DNA of 9,356 nt from W11650 sp963550755. GTDB taxonomy: Bacteria > Bacillota > Clostridia > Lachnospirales > Vallitaleaceae. This document shows positions 1 to 7,419 of the stretch, piece by piece. How positions within the stretch are numbered: the first letter of the stretch is position 1; the number at the start of each line of letters is the position of its first letter. Both the position numbers and the translations under genes were made by a program. The notes beneath the pieces are model-generated. The model had not been told where the DNA came from, ran no database searches, and was given only the letters and a program-made list of their open reading frames with translations. The DNA is taken from positions 1 through 9,356 of the forward strand of contig CAUVDV010000086.1 in the NCBI GenBank assembly GCA_963550755.1, given 5' to 3'.

Positions 1-550
1 TCCTGTTTCTCATTTGCCGGTCATAGGCCAACAGCCCGGCAATCGTTTTGCCGTCGGTCAGCTCCCCCCGGTCAATCTGCTCAAACAAAGCGCTCAGCTC
101 ATAGCGCTCAATCTCAATGTACTCACCCTCATCCAGCTTTTGCTGCCGCTTTTTCAAATGATCGGCGTAATAAACATGAATCACCTCGTCGCACAGCCCA
201 ATCGTCGAGCAGTACGACAGCAGATAATGCAGCTCCTCGGCATAATAGCCGGTTTCTTCTTCCAGCTCCCGCGCCGCGCAGTGCTTCGGGTCTTCCTTTT
301 GTCCGTCTATGATTTCCAGCACGCCGGCCGGAATTTCCAAGCTCTCGCCGTCAATGCTGCTCCGGTACTGACGGGTCATAATGATCCGGCCGTCCTCATC
401 CACCGGCACGACCGCCGCCGCGCCGTTATGCTTAATCATATCCCAATTGGCCTTAGAGCCGTCCGGCAGCTGCATTTCCTGCACCACCACATGCGCCCTG
501 ACTCCCTGATAAACCGTTGTTTCCTTTAATATTTTAAAACCGTTTGCCAT
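1..550 (-). CDS. Nudix hydrolase, ADP-ribose pyrophosphatase (NudF-like), 3' end cut by window edge
   Basis: Probably hydrolyses ADP-ribose or a similar nucleoside diphosphate-sugar to AMP and a sugar phosphate in the cytosol, a house-cleaning role. 183 residues are visible with no stop; B. subtilis NudF is about 185 residues, so only a short tail is probably missing. The order fits the family: an N-terminal beta domain, then EIPAG at residues 72-76, then the Nudix helix with E86, R94, E95, E98, E99 and G101 (RELEEETGY), where the glutamates bind the metal. A downstream DEVIHVYYA segment (121-129) matches the ADPRase subfamily. The first glycine of the box is nine residues from E86 instead of the usual five, so the loop before the Nudix helix carries about four extra residues. 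The ATG at 550 follows GGAGG with a 4-base gap. The gene sits 245 bases after purB. The family call is firm; the substrate is inferred. Confidence 0.9.
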   Translation of the reverse strand, partial: MANGFKILKETTVYQGVRAHVVVQEMQLPDGSKANWDMIKHNGAAAVVPVDEDGRIIMTRQYRSSIDGESLEIPAGVLEIIDGQKEDPKHCAARELEEETGYYAEELHYLLSYCSTIGLCDEVIHVYYADHLKKRQQKLDEGEYIEIERYELSALFEQIDRGELTDGKTIAGLLAYDRQMRNR

Positions 551-574
551 TATTCCTCCATTTTTTCATCAGTA

Positions 575-710
575 ATCTCTCGGAATCTTTAGCCCAATAA
601 AAATCAAGGGCTTTCCATTCCGCTTGCTTTTTTCGTTTTTCAGCTAATATTTCCTTTTCAGCCTCCGCGCCGGAGTTTCACCGGCATCATCACTCAAGAC
701 TCCGAAAGAT
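575..710 (-). promoter_or_regulatory. Structured RNA leader of the Nudix gene, closed by a 15-bp helix
   Basis: Bases 696-710 (minus-strand AUCUUUCGGAGUCUU) pair along all 15 positions with 575-589 (AAGAUUCCGAGAGAU), including two wobble pairs that would be A-C mismatches on the plus strand. The helix encloses 106 bases with at least two more hairpins: 669-685 (GCCGG, 7-base loop, CCGGC) and 591-612 (AGCCC/GGGCU) directly against the closing helix. The 3' arm ends about 15 bases before the GGAGG ribosome site of the Nudix gene. A small upstream hairpin (GGCU-UUUG-AGCC, near 724-735) precedes the element. No terminator-like T-run is present, so any control would be on translation or RNA stability. 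The GGUGAAACUCC loop recalls FMN and cobalamin riboswitches, but the rest of their cores is absent. The function is unknown. Confidence 0.5.
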
Positions 711-795
711 CCTATCATCCCGGCTCAAAAGCCAAAAACCGGCACGAGGGCTTCCGCCGCAAAAGGATTTTTCCTTTCTTCGCACGCGCGTTCTC

Positions 796-2232
796 TTACA
801 CCAGCACCTGTCCGCTTAGTCCCAGCTCGCTCACATGCTCAGCCAAAATCGGCTCAATCACTTCCCGCATAAAATCATCCACCTGAAAAGCCGCCGCCCC
901 GATAAAGTTTTCCGGAGATAAAAGTTCGTTCATTTCCTCCAAGGTCAGCGGGATTTGCCCGGACGCGGCCAGCCGCTGCAACAGGTCATTGGGCTGACCG
1001 GCCATTTTAACCATGGCCGCCGCTTCCATTGACTTAACCCGGATGACTTCATGCAGCGTCTGCCGGTCGCCGCCGCGCTTAACGCCCTCCATTAAAATCA
1101 TTTCCGTTGCCATAAAAGGCAGTTCCGCCGCCACATGCGACCGAATCACATTTTCATAAACGACCAATCCGTCCGCCACATTCATATAAGTTTCTAAAAT
1201 CGCATCCACCGCCAAAAAAGCTTCCGGTACTGACAGCCGGCGGTTAGCGCTGTCATCCAGCGTCCGCTCCAGCCACTGCTCGGCGGCCGTCATCGCCGGA
1301 TTCATCGCCTGCGCAATCACATGCCGGGCCAGCCCCGCTATCCGCTCGGAGCGCATCGGATTTCTTTTATAAGCCATGGCCGACGAGCCAATCTGATCTT
1401 TGGCAAAGGGTTCTTCCAGTTCCTTTAAGCTTTGCAGCAGGCGCAAGTCATTGGTAAACTTATGCGCCGACTGGGCAATGCCGGCCAGCACGTTTAAGAC
1501 TTTCGTATCAACTTTGCGGGAATAGGTTTGACCGGTAACGGGGTAAGGCGGCAGTTCGCCCATTTTTTGACAGACCCGCCGGTCCAGCTCTTTTACTTTT
1601 TCATAATCATTATCAAACAGCGTTAAATAAGTAGCCTGCGTACCGGTCGTTCCCTTGGCGCCGCGCAGCCGGAGGCTTTTAAGGCAATCATTCAAATCCT
1701 CCAAATCCAAAACCAAATCCTGCATCCACAGCGTCGCCCGTTTGCCGACTGTCGTTAGCTGCGCCGGCTGAAAATGGGTAAAGCCCAGCGTCGGCAAATT
1801 CCGGTATTTCAGGGCAAACTCCTTTAAAATCGCCAAAACATTAACAATCTTTCGGCGCAGCAGCTCCAGCCCCTCTTTCATCAGGAGCAAATCGGTATTA
1901 TCGCCGACATAGCAGCTGGTTGCTCCCAAATGCAAGATCCCTTTGGCGCTGACCGCCTGATCGCCGTAGGCATACACATGACTCATCACGTCATGCCGCA
2001 CTTTTTTTTCATATTCTTCGGCCACTGAAAAATTAATGTCCTCGGCAAATTCCTTTAATTCTGCAATTTGATCGGCCGTAATCGCCAGTCCCAGCTCTTT
2101 TTCCGTTTCCGCCAAAATAATCCACAGCCGGCGCCAAGTCTTAAACTTTTTTTCCGGCGAAAAAAGATACTGCATTTCCCGGCTGGCATAGCGTCCGGTT
2201 AAAGGAGTAGTATAGGTTTGATAATCCGTCAT
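796..2232 (-). CDS. purB: Adenylosuccinate lyase
   Basis: Catalyses two fumarate-releasing steps of purine synthesis: SAICAR to AICAR, and adenylosuccinate to AMP. It acts as a cytosolic homotetramer whose active sites are shared between subunits. The 478-residue length fits the long PurB form also seen in clostridia and animals. Visible motifs are R79-H80-D81-V82-M83 and H85, TS at 105-106 followed by VGDN, THFQPAQ with the catalytic H153, and the superfamily signature GSSAMAYKRNP at 282-292. That signature carries the catalytic serine (S283 or S284) and K289/N291. The C-terminal PurB helical domain follows from about residue 370. The ATG at 2232 is preceded by AAGGGAG in a good ribosome-site position. 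The gene lies 193 bases after aspC. No purine riboswitch core or clear promoter is visible in that AT-rich gap. Confidence 0.97.
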   Translation of the reverse strand: MTDYQTYTTPLTGRYASREMQYLFSPEKKFKTWRRLWIILAETEKELGLAITADQIAELKEFAEDINFSVAEEYEKKVRHDVMSHVYAYGDQAVSAKGILHLGATSCYVGDNTDLLLMKEGLELLRRKIVNVLAILKEFALKYRNLPTLGFTHFQPAQLTTVGKRATLWMQDLVLDLEDLNDCLKSLRLRGAKGTTGTQATYLTLFDNDYEKVKELDRRVCQKMGELPPYPVTGQTYSRKVDTKVLNVLAGIAQSAHKFTNDLRLLQSLKELEEPFAKDQIGSSAMAYKRNPMRSERIAGLARHVIAQAMNPAMTAAEQWLERTLDDSANRRLSVPEAFLAVDAILETYMNVADGLVVYENVIRSHVAAELPFMATEMILMEGVKRGGDRQTLHEVIRVKSMEAAAMVKMAGQPNDLLQRLAASGQIPLTLEEMNELLSPENFIGAAAFQVDDFMREVIEPILAEHVSELGLSGQVLV

Positions 2233-2244
2233 CTTTTCTCCCTT

Positions 2245-2445
2245 CTATCCAACAGTTCTATTAATTTCACTCTTAACAGTGCCCTCTTTCATAACCCGTT
2301 CTTCCAATATTTCTTTATACCTATCATATTCAAGAGTAATCCCAAAACAGAAAAACAGCGCCGGTCTCTTAATTTTTTTGGCAGCATAATAGTTTCTAAC
2401 AGCACGGTGTCTTATCCCGTCATGGTTACGCCTGCAAATACTGCT
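2245..2445 (-). other. Open frame without start codon between aspC and purB; possible gene relic
   Basis: One minus-strand frame stays open for 66 codons, overlapping the last 20 bases of aspC and stopping (TAG) 12 bases before purB. Its second half reads like a charged helix (for example EYDRYKEILEERVMKEG). There is no ATG, GTG or TTG in the first two thirds, and no ribosome site precedes the late TTG or ATG codons. The gap is more AT-rich than its neighbours, and open frames also exist on the plus strand here. I cannot name a family. It may be chance, or the end of a decayed small gene. Confidence 0.15.
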
Positions 2446-3598
2446 TTAAGCGGCTTAAGCCGACTTCTATTTTAGCGGTGTCAATCGGATAAGACAGGCG
2501 AATATGCCCCTGAACGCCAAAATCATCAGCCGGTACCACCGCTACAAACTGCTTTTCCAGCAAGTCTTTAGCCATTTCCGCCGCCGTGATGCCGCGGCCG
2601 GCTAAAAACTCCCGCACGTCCAATAGTACATAAAAAGCGCCGTCCGGTTCAGCAAAACGAACTTGGGGAATATCCCGCAAATAGTTTACCATAAACTGCC
2701 GTCTTTTGTCAAAAGCCTCATACATCACCGGAAATTCGGTGCTGGTAAAAGCTGCCAGCGCCGCCTTTTGGGTGATCGAATTAACATTAGAGGTCTGGTG
2801 ACTTTGCAGCCGGGTCATAATGGCAATCACTTCTTTTTCCCCGGCAGCATAGCCGAAACGCCAGCCGGTCATGGCATACGCCTTGGAAAAGCCATTGAGC
2901 ACAATGGTCCGCCGAAAAATATCCTCGCCCAGCGAAGCGATACTGATATGCTGTTTACCGTTATAAACCAGCTTTTCATAAATTTCATCCGACAGCACCC
3001 ACAAATCATAACGGACAGCAATTTCCGCCAGTCCCCTTAAAATTTCCAGCGGGTAAACCGCGCCGGTTGGATTGCAGGGTGAATTAAAAAGAATTGCCTT
3101 GGTTTTCGGAGTAATCAGCCTCTCCAACTTAGCCAAATCCGGCAAATATTTTTCCTCTAAAGAAGTCGGCAAAACCACCGGCCGGCCGCCGGCCATTTTA
3201 ATCATTTCCGGATAACTCAGCCAGTACGGCGCAAATAAAATCACTTCCTCGCCGGGATTTAAAATCGCCTGCAAGGCATTGTAAATGGCTTGCTTGCCGC
3301 CATTGGTAACAATGATTTGATTCGGCGCATACTCCAGATTATTATCCCGCTTTAGCTTATCAGCCAAAGCTTGGCGCAAAGCCGGGATCCCGGCGGTAGC
3401 GGTATACTTGGTAAAGCCCTCATTAATTGCTTCTATCGCCGCCCGCTTAATCGCCGCCGGCGTATCAAAGTCCGGTTCGCCCGCTCCGAAGCTGATTAAA
3501 TCCGCTCCGCTGTTTTTTAATTCCGCCGCTCTGGCCGTAATTTCCAAAGTTGTTGACGGCGCAACCGCCAACGCCCGCTGGGAATATTTTTCTTTCAT
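2426..3598 (-). CDS. aspC: Aspartate aminotransferase, PLP-dependent class I, subgroup Ib
   Basis: Transfers the amino group between aspartate and 2-oxoglutarate in the cytosol, using PLP. The 390 residues match the family length. PLP-binding residues are visible: N176 in NPTG, D204 and Y207 in SDEIYE, and the Schiff-base lysine K239 in NGFSKAYAMTGWRFGY. R367 in GHIRLSY holds the substrate alpha-carboxylate. S15, T16 and K101 (in NGGKQA) match the Ser15/Thr16/Lys109 set that recognises the distal carboxylate in Thermus thermophilus AspC, which supports a dicarboxylate substrate over a general aromatic or alanine enzyme. The ATG at 3598 follows AAGGCGG. The next gene downstream is purB. Aspartate is the nitrogen donor for both PurB substrates, so the pairing is metabolically sensible, but the 193-base gap does not prove one transcript. 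Confidence 0.92.
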   Translation of the reverse strand: MKEKYSQRALAVAPSTTLEITARAAELKNSGADLISFGAGEPDFDTPAAIKRAAIEAINEGFTKYTATAGIPALRQALADKLKRDNNLEYAPNQIIVTNGGKQAIYNALQAILNPGEEVILFAPYWLSYPEMIKMAGGRPVVLPTSLEEKYLPDLAKLERLITPKTKAILFNSPCNPTGAVYPLEILRGLAEIAVRYDLWVLSDEIYEKLVYNGKQHISIASLGEDIFRRTIVLNGFSKAYAMTGWRFGYAAGEKEVIAIMTRLQSHQTSNVNSITQKAALAAFTSTEFPVMYEAFDKRRQFMVNYLRDIPQVRFAEPDGAFYVLLDVREFLAGRGITAAEMAKDLLEKQFVAVVPADDFGVQGHIRLSYPIDTAKIEVGLSRLKQYLQA

Positions 3599-3689
3599 TT
3601 ATAATCCGCCTTTCTGCCAAATACTTACTTTTTTAATCCTATCTTTGGGGTCTTTATCCCGTTTAAAAAAAGCCAAAGCCTTTCCTTTC

Positions 3690-3764
3690 TGCGCGGGCGC
3701 ACAACCAGCCAAGCTGAATGCCTATCAAAAAAGCGCAATCTTTTCGCAAATGAATAAGGCATTC
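3690..3764 (-). repeat. Inverted repeats in the yhcH-aspC gap
   Basis: Bases 3716-3725 pair with 3754-3764 (GAATGCCTAT against ATAAGGCATTC, ten pairs with one bulged base), leaving a loop of 28 bases. A second short palindrome, TGCGCGGGCGCA, lies at 3690-3701. Reading from yhcH towards aspC, neither is followed by a clean T-run, so they are weak terminator candidates at best. They could instead be part of the aspC leader. I see no good -35/-10 pair in this 237-base gap. Confidence 0.35.
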
Positions 3765-3835
3765 TGCGAGCAAAAAATGTCGAAAGCTTCGCTTTTTACC
3801 TGATACGGCCAACCTTTCAGCAAACCTAAAAAAGT

Positions 3836-4294
3836 TTATGCCTTTACTTTCACGACCGCTTTGCGGATTGGCTCCGGCGCGGTCAGCATACAGCCCGGTT
3901 TATGCCCGTCCTGCGGCATAAAAACAGCAAACATTCCTTTTTTTACCGGCAGTTTAATTTCAACGGCCGCCGGAGCGTTATCATAAAAATAAATATCCTT
4001 TTCTTCATTGGCCTGCGTGATTTCTCCCAGTTCCGTTGCCGGCGCATAACCGATAAACTCACCATTGCCCTCAATTACACACTGAATATCAATATACTGC
4101 TTATGCGCCTCAAACCGGCCTTTTTCCTTGGAATTATAACTCATGACCGCCACAAACACATCTCTTCCGTCTAACTCATACGTACCGTCCTTAACCTGAC
4201 TGAAATCGGTTTTTTGCAAATATTCCAATCCCATTTTAATTCCCCGGCTAAGTCCAAAATATTTTTCCGCTTGGTTTAAAGTATCCAGTATCAT
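3836..4294 (-). CDS. YhcH/YjgK/YiaL family protein (DUF386)
   Basis: A 152-residue cupin-like beta-sandwich protein; E. coli YhcH is about the same size. The family is found in sialic-acid and other sugar operons and is thought to act on sugar anomers or as a small metal-binding sugar-processing protein; its true reaction is not settled. Family marks are the MILDTL-type N-terminus, FEAHKQYIDIQCVIEG (61-76) with H64, D69 and Q71, and FMPQDGHKPG (125-134) with H131. These histidines and acids are the likely metal ligands. I chose the ATG at 4294, which has GGAG just upstream; an in-frame ATG at 4378 would add 28 residues that do not look like the family. No sialic-acid genes (nanA, nanE, nanK) are nearby, so the usual context is missing. 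It is probably co-transcribed with the two FAD genes upstream, 115 bases away. Confidence 0.88.
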   Translation of the reverse strand: MILDTLNQAEKYFGLSRGIKMGLEYLQKTDFSQVKDGTYELDGRDVFVAVMSYNSKEKGRFEAHKQYIDIQCVIEGNGEFIGYAPATELGEITQANEEKDIYFYDNAPAAVEIKLPVKKGMFAVFMPQDGHKPGCMLTAPEPIRKAVVKVKA

Positions 4295-4326
4295 ATTCTT
4301 TCTCCTTATATCAATTTTATTTTGAA

Positions 4327-4358
4327 TCAATTCTCCCTGTTTGCCTTTTCGGCCAAAC
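4327..4358 (-). repeat. Degenerate third copy of the leader hairpin motif, upstream of yhcH
   Basis: The plus-strand text TCAATTCTCCC followed at once by a TGTT-starting hairpin (4339-4358: GTTTGCC, TTTTC loop, GGCCAAAC, one bulge) resembles the better-conserved motif at 7431-7469 and 9239-9273. The orientation relative to the downstream gene is the same. It begins 33 bases before the yhcH start. The match is partial, so shared origin is only a suggestion. Confidence 0.25.
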
Positions 4359-4409
4359 GTTCCGCTGGCGGCAAACAAAAGGCCAACCCATATTTAAATG
4401 ACGGCCGCT

Positions 4410-6026
4410 TTATTTTAAACAGCCAAGACTGGCTGCAATCACTTTCTCCGCTGTTTTGATCCCATCCATGGCCGCCGACATAATGCCGCCGGCGTAACCG
4501 GCTCCCTCGCCGCAGGGGTACAGCCCCCGGCAATGAAGCGATGCAAAGTCCTCGTCCCGCAAAATCCTGACCGGCGAAGAACTTCTCGACTCAACCCCGG
4601 TCAGCAGCGCGTCTGCCTGATCAAAGCCCTTAATCTTGCGGCCAAACGCCGTTATTCCCTCAATCAGAGCCTGATTGATATCGTCCGAAAACAGCGTCCG
4701 CAAATCCGCCGGCCGCGTGCGGCACTCCAGCGATGACTTAACCTGACCGGTGTGAAAATCTTTAGTTTGGCCGGCTTTAAAATCGCCGAAGCACTCGACC
4801 GGCATGGCATAATCCCCGCCGCCCAAGTGAAAAGCCGTTTCTTCCAGCCGCCGCTGATAATCCAACCCCGCCAGCACGCCCGCGCCGTAATCCTGCTCAT
4901 CAACGCCAACCAAAACCGCCGCATTGGCGTTTTCCAAATCTCTGGCCTGATAACTCATGCCATTGCAGACCAGCCGCCCCTGCTCGGAAGCAGCGTTGAC
5001 TACCCGGCCGCCCGGACACATGCAAAAGGTATAAACCCGCCGGCCATTTTCCGCTTGATAGGTCAGCTTATATTCCGCTGCCAGCAGCCGACAATCACCG
5101 ACATACTGTCCGTACTGGCTGCGGTTAATCATCTCCTGCCGGTGCTCTATCCGCAGGCCCACGGCAAAGGGCTTGGCTTCCATGGCTACGCCCTGCTCAT
5201 GCAGCATGGCAAAGGTATCTCTGGCGCTGTGGCCAATCGCCAGTATGACCGTTTCTGTCGGAATTCTTTCGCCTGCTTCGGTTAAAACCGCCGTTATTTT
5301 TGCCTCTTCTATGCATAGCCGCTCGGCTTTGGTTTCAAACCGAAACTCACCGCCCAGTTCTTCGATCCGGCGGCGCAGCCCGGCCACCACCCGAATCAGA
5401 TAATCCGTACCGATATGCGGCTTAGCGTCATATAAAATATCTTCTTTCGCGCCGCACTGAACAAAAGTGCGCAGCACTTTCAGCCGTCGGCCGCCGCTGT
5501 CTTTGACGCCGGTGTTTAATTTGCCGTCGGAAAAAGTTCCGGCTCCGCCCTCGCCGAACTGAATATTACTGTTTTCCTTTAATTCGCCGGTTTGATTATA
5601 ATGAGCCACGCTTTGCCGTCTTTTTTCCACCGCTTCGCCCCGCTCCAAAATCAACGGGCAAAAGCCGCATTCCGCTAAAATAAGAGCAGCGAAAAGTCCG
5701 GCCGGGCCGCTGCCAATAACCACCGGCCGCCGCCCATCCGCCGCAGCGATCACCGCTTTGCCGGCCTCCGCCAAGCAGGGCAGCCGATACTCCTCCTCGG
5801 CATATTCTTCCACATTAAGTGCTTTTTGCTCGGCTGAGCTTAACCGGCGGTCTAATTCCACCGCCAGGTGATACACAAATAAAATATTTTTGCGGGCATC
5901 GACCGCGCGGCGCAAAATCTGACAGGATAAAATCGTTTCGCCCCGCAGTCTTTTGCTTAAAAGCCTGTCCCATTCCTGCGCCGTTGCCCGAAAGTCTACT
6001 CGAAAATCGCTGATTTTATATTTCAT
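4410..6026 (-). CDS. FAD-dependent dehydrogenase, COG2509 family
   Basis: An uncharacterised cytosolic flavoprotein of 538 residues, the usual length of this family. An N-terminal domain of about 95 residues precedes the Rossmann FAD site GSGPAG (105-110) and LERG (127-130). The family hallmark GEGGAGTFSDGKLNT (158-172) follows, then PHIGTD (203-208), TFCMCPGG (333-340), GVESRSSSPVRI (477-488) and the C-terminal FAD-contact segment YPCGEGAGYAGGI (503-515). The electron acceptor and substrate are unknown for the family, so I assign only a redox role. The ATG at 6026 has GAGGTGG just upstream, inside the end of the preceding gene, and the two genes overlap by 11 bases, which suggests translational coupling. 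In-frame sequence reaches back to 6134 but would only re-read the upstream gene, so a longer start is unlikely. Confidence 0.9.
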   Translation of the reverse strand: MKYKISDFRVDFRATAQEWDRLLSKRLRGETILSCQILRRAVDARKNILFVYHLAVELDRRLSSAEQKALNVEEYAEEEYRLPCLAEAGKAVIAAADGRRPVVIGSGPAGLFAALILAECGFCPLILERGEAVEKRRQSVAHYNQTGELKENSNIQFGEGGAGTFSDGKLNTGVKDSGGRRLKVLRTFVQCGAKEDILYDAKPHIGTDYLIRVVAGLRRRIEELGGEFRFETKAERLCIEEAKITAVLTEAGERIPTETVILAIGHSARDTFAMLHEQGVAMEAKPFAVGLRIEHRQEMINRSQYGQYVGDCRLLAAEYKLTYQAENGRRVYTFCMCPGGRVVNAASEQGRLVCNGMSYQARDLENANAAVLVGVDEQDYGAGVLAGLDYQRRLEETAFHLGGGDYAMPVECFGDFKAGQTKDFHTGQVKSSLECRTRPADLRTLFSDDINQALIEGITAFGRKIKGFDQADALLTGVESRSSSPVRILRDEDFASLHCRGLYPCGEGAGYAGGIMSAAMDGIKTAEKVIAASLGCLK

Positions 6027-7365
6027 CGCCACCTCTTTTTTGGCGGATTGCCGCCGCGGCCGCCATGGCCGACGACCATGCCCATTGCAGGTTAAATCCG
6101 CCGCAGTCGCCGTCCACATCCAAAATCTCGCCAATCAGGTACAGCCCGGCCGCCTTTTTTGATTCCAGCGTAGCCGCATCCACCTCGCGGCAGGAAATAC
6201 CGCCGGCAGTTACCTGCGCCTGCTGCCATTGATAGGGTTTTTCCGCCTCCAGCTCCAATTCTGTTAAAAAGGAAACTATTTTACGCTGCTCCTTTTCGCT
6301 GATTTCCGCAGCCGTCTTGCCCGCTGGGATGTCGGTATGTTTTAAGAGCACGCCAACTAAGCGATTGGGCAAAAACATTTCCAACAGCCGCTCCGCGCTG
6401 AAATACGGCAGCAGCTTTAACTTTTCCCGCAAAAAACGCCGCACATCTTCCCGCCCCATTTCCGGCAGAAAATTAACGGCCAGCTTCAAACGCTTGCCCT
6501 CCGCCCAAGCATAAGCCGCCGTCGTTGACAGCAACAGCACCGGCGGCCCCGATACGCCGTAAGCGGTAAATAAAAGTTCGCCCCGCTCCCGGCGCAGCAG
6601 CTGATCCTGTGCATATAAACTCAGCTCCGCTTCGGTTTTCGTTCCCTGCAAATGTTTATAATAAGGAAAGGATTTTTCCTGCATCACCAGCTGCACAATC
6701 GCCGGACGCGGCGGTATCAGCGAATGGCCAAGCTTTTTCGCTAATTCATAGCCTTGGCCGTCCGAACCGCTGACGGCATAACTCATGCCGCCGGTACACA
6801 GGATAATATCCTGAAAGCTTCGGCTTTGGGGCTCCGGCAGCAGTTTATTTTTAGGCAATTTGTCTTTCCCCGATTTATTTTTTCCCGGCTGGCTGTTTCC
6901 GGTTAAATCTTTTGGCCGGTAAAAAACCTGCCAGTTTTCCTTTTGGCGCAAAGCTATTACCTCTGCGCCGTAAACGACTTCTATTCCCAAGTATTCGATT
7001 TGATAGAGGAAAGCTTTCACCATGGTTTTGGCTTCCAGCGAATAGGGGTACAGCTTGCCGTTTTCTAATTCCTTAACAGTAACGCCCATGCTTTCAAACA
7101 CCGCCAAGGTCTTTTCCACCGAAAAGCGCTGCAAAATACCGGCGGCTAATTCGCCGGAACGGCTGAAATAGTGGCTGGCGTCCGCCCGCCGGTTTGACAG
7201 ATTGCAGCGTCCGTTGCCGGTTGCCAGCAGCTTTTTACCGATTTTGTCATTTTTTTCCAGGATGGTAACGGTCAAGCCGGCTCTGGCCAGCAGCACCGCC
7301 GCCAGCAGTCCGGCCGCTCCGCCGCCGATAATCCCGATTTGATGTTTTGTTCGTTCTTTACTCAT
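6016..7365 (-). CDS. BaiN/HI0933 family NAD(P)/FAD-dependent oxidoreductase
   Basis: A 449-residue cytosolic flavoprotein. Motifs in order: dinucleotide site GIIGGGAAG (11-19) and ILEKN (35-39); family hallmark KKLLATGNGRCNLSN (44-58); LYPYS (105-109); CTGGMSYAVSGSDGQGY (190-206); LLFTAYGVSGPPVL (264-277); and the C-terminal VTAGGI (385-390) and GEILDVDGDCGGFNLQWAW (412-430), which closes on FAD. Relatives include BaiN, linked to bile-acid 7-dehydroxylation in Clostridium scindens, and proteins labelled aminoacetone oxidase; the family as a whole is poorly defined, so no substrate is assigned. Residues 154-180 form a Lys/Asn-rich stretch in a position where I expect a short loop. The ATG at 7365 follows AAGGA with a 7-base gap. 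A strong promoter and a structured leader precede it, making this the likely first gene of a set with the COG2509 gene and yhcH. Confidence 0.9.
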   Translation of the reverse strand: MSKERTKHQIGIIGGGAAGLLAAVLLARAGLTVTILEKNDKIGKKLLATGNGRCNLSNRRADASHYFSRSGELAAGILQRFSVEKTLAVFESMGVTVKELENGKLYPYSLEAKTMVKAFLYQIEYLGIEVVYGAEVIALRQKENWQVFYRPKDLTGNSQPGKNKSGKDKLPKNKLLPEPQSRSFQDIILCTGGMSYAVSGSDGQGYELAKKLGHSLIPPRPAIVQLVMQEKSFPYYKHLQGTKTEAELSLYAQDQLLRRERGELLFTAYGVSGPPVLLLSTTAAYAWAEGKRLKLAVNFLPEMGREDVRRFLREKLKLLPYFSAERLLEMFLPNRLVGVLLKHTDIPAGKTAAEISEKEQRKIVSFLTELELEAEKPYQWQQAQVTAGGISCREVDAATLESKKAAGLYLIGEILDVDGDCGGFNLQWAWSSAMAAAAAIRQKRGGDEI

Positions 7366-7419
7366 GGGGTTTTCCTTGTCTTTTTTTGTTTCCGCTTTCC
7401 CGCCTTGGGTGAAAAATTT

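Noticed and set aside
14..529. Plus-strand open frame opposite the Nudix gene
   Set aside because: The opposite strand encodes a clear Nudix protein with all catalytic residues; the plus frame shows no known motif or ribosome site.
575..710. FMN or cobalamin riboswitch upstream of the Nudix gene
   Set aside because: Only a GGTGAAACTCC-like loop is shared. The second conserved FMN arm and the cobalamin GCCACTG/GGGAAG core are missing.
769..790. Terminator after purB (an AAAGGA/TCCTTT hairpin just beyond the stop)
   Set aside because: The stem is short and AT-rich and the T bases belong to the stem itself; TGCGG follows instead of a T-run.
551..795. Frame-shifted small protein between purB and the Nudix gene (a frame from an ATG near 717 plus a second frame ending inside the Nudix gene)
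   Set aside because: The two parts need a frameshift and have no ribosome site; the paired RNA helix accounts for the same bases.
3725..3835. Frame of yhcH stays open for 36 codons after its TAA stop
   Set aside because: YhcH is already full length at the TAA, and an open run of this length is expected by chance often enough.
4295..4378. Upstream ATG at 4378 extending YhcH by 28 residues
   Set aside because: The extension does not resemble the family N-terminus, while the ATG at 4294 has a GGAG site and starts the expected MILDTL sequence.
4752..5285. Plus-strand open frame of 177 codons inside the COG2509 gene region
   Set aside because: It lies antisense to conserved FAD-protein motifs and has no ribosome site; other plus-strand frames within genes (for example 2663-3040, 5953-6162 and 8022-8213) were dropped for the same reason.
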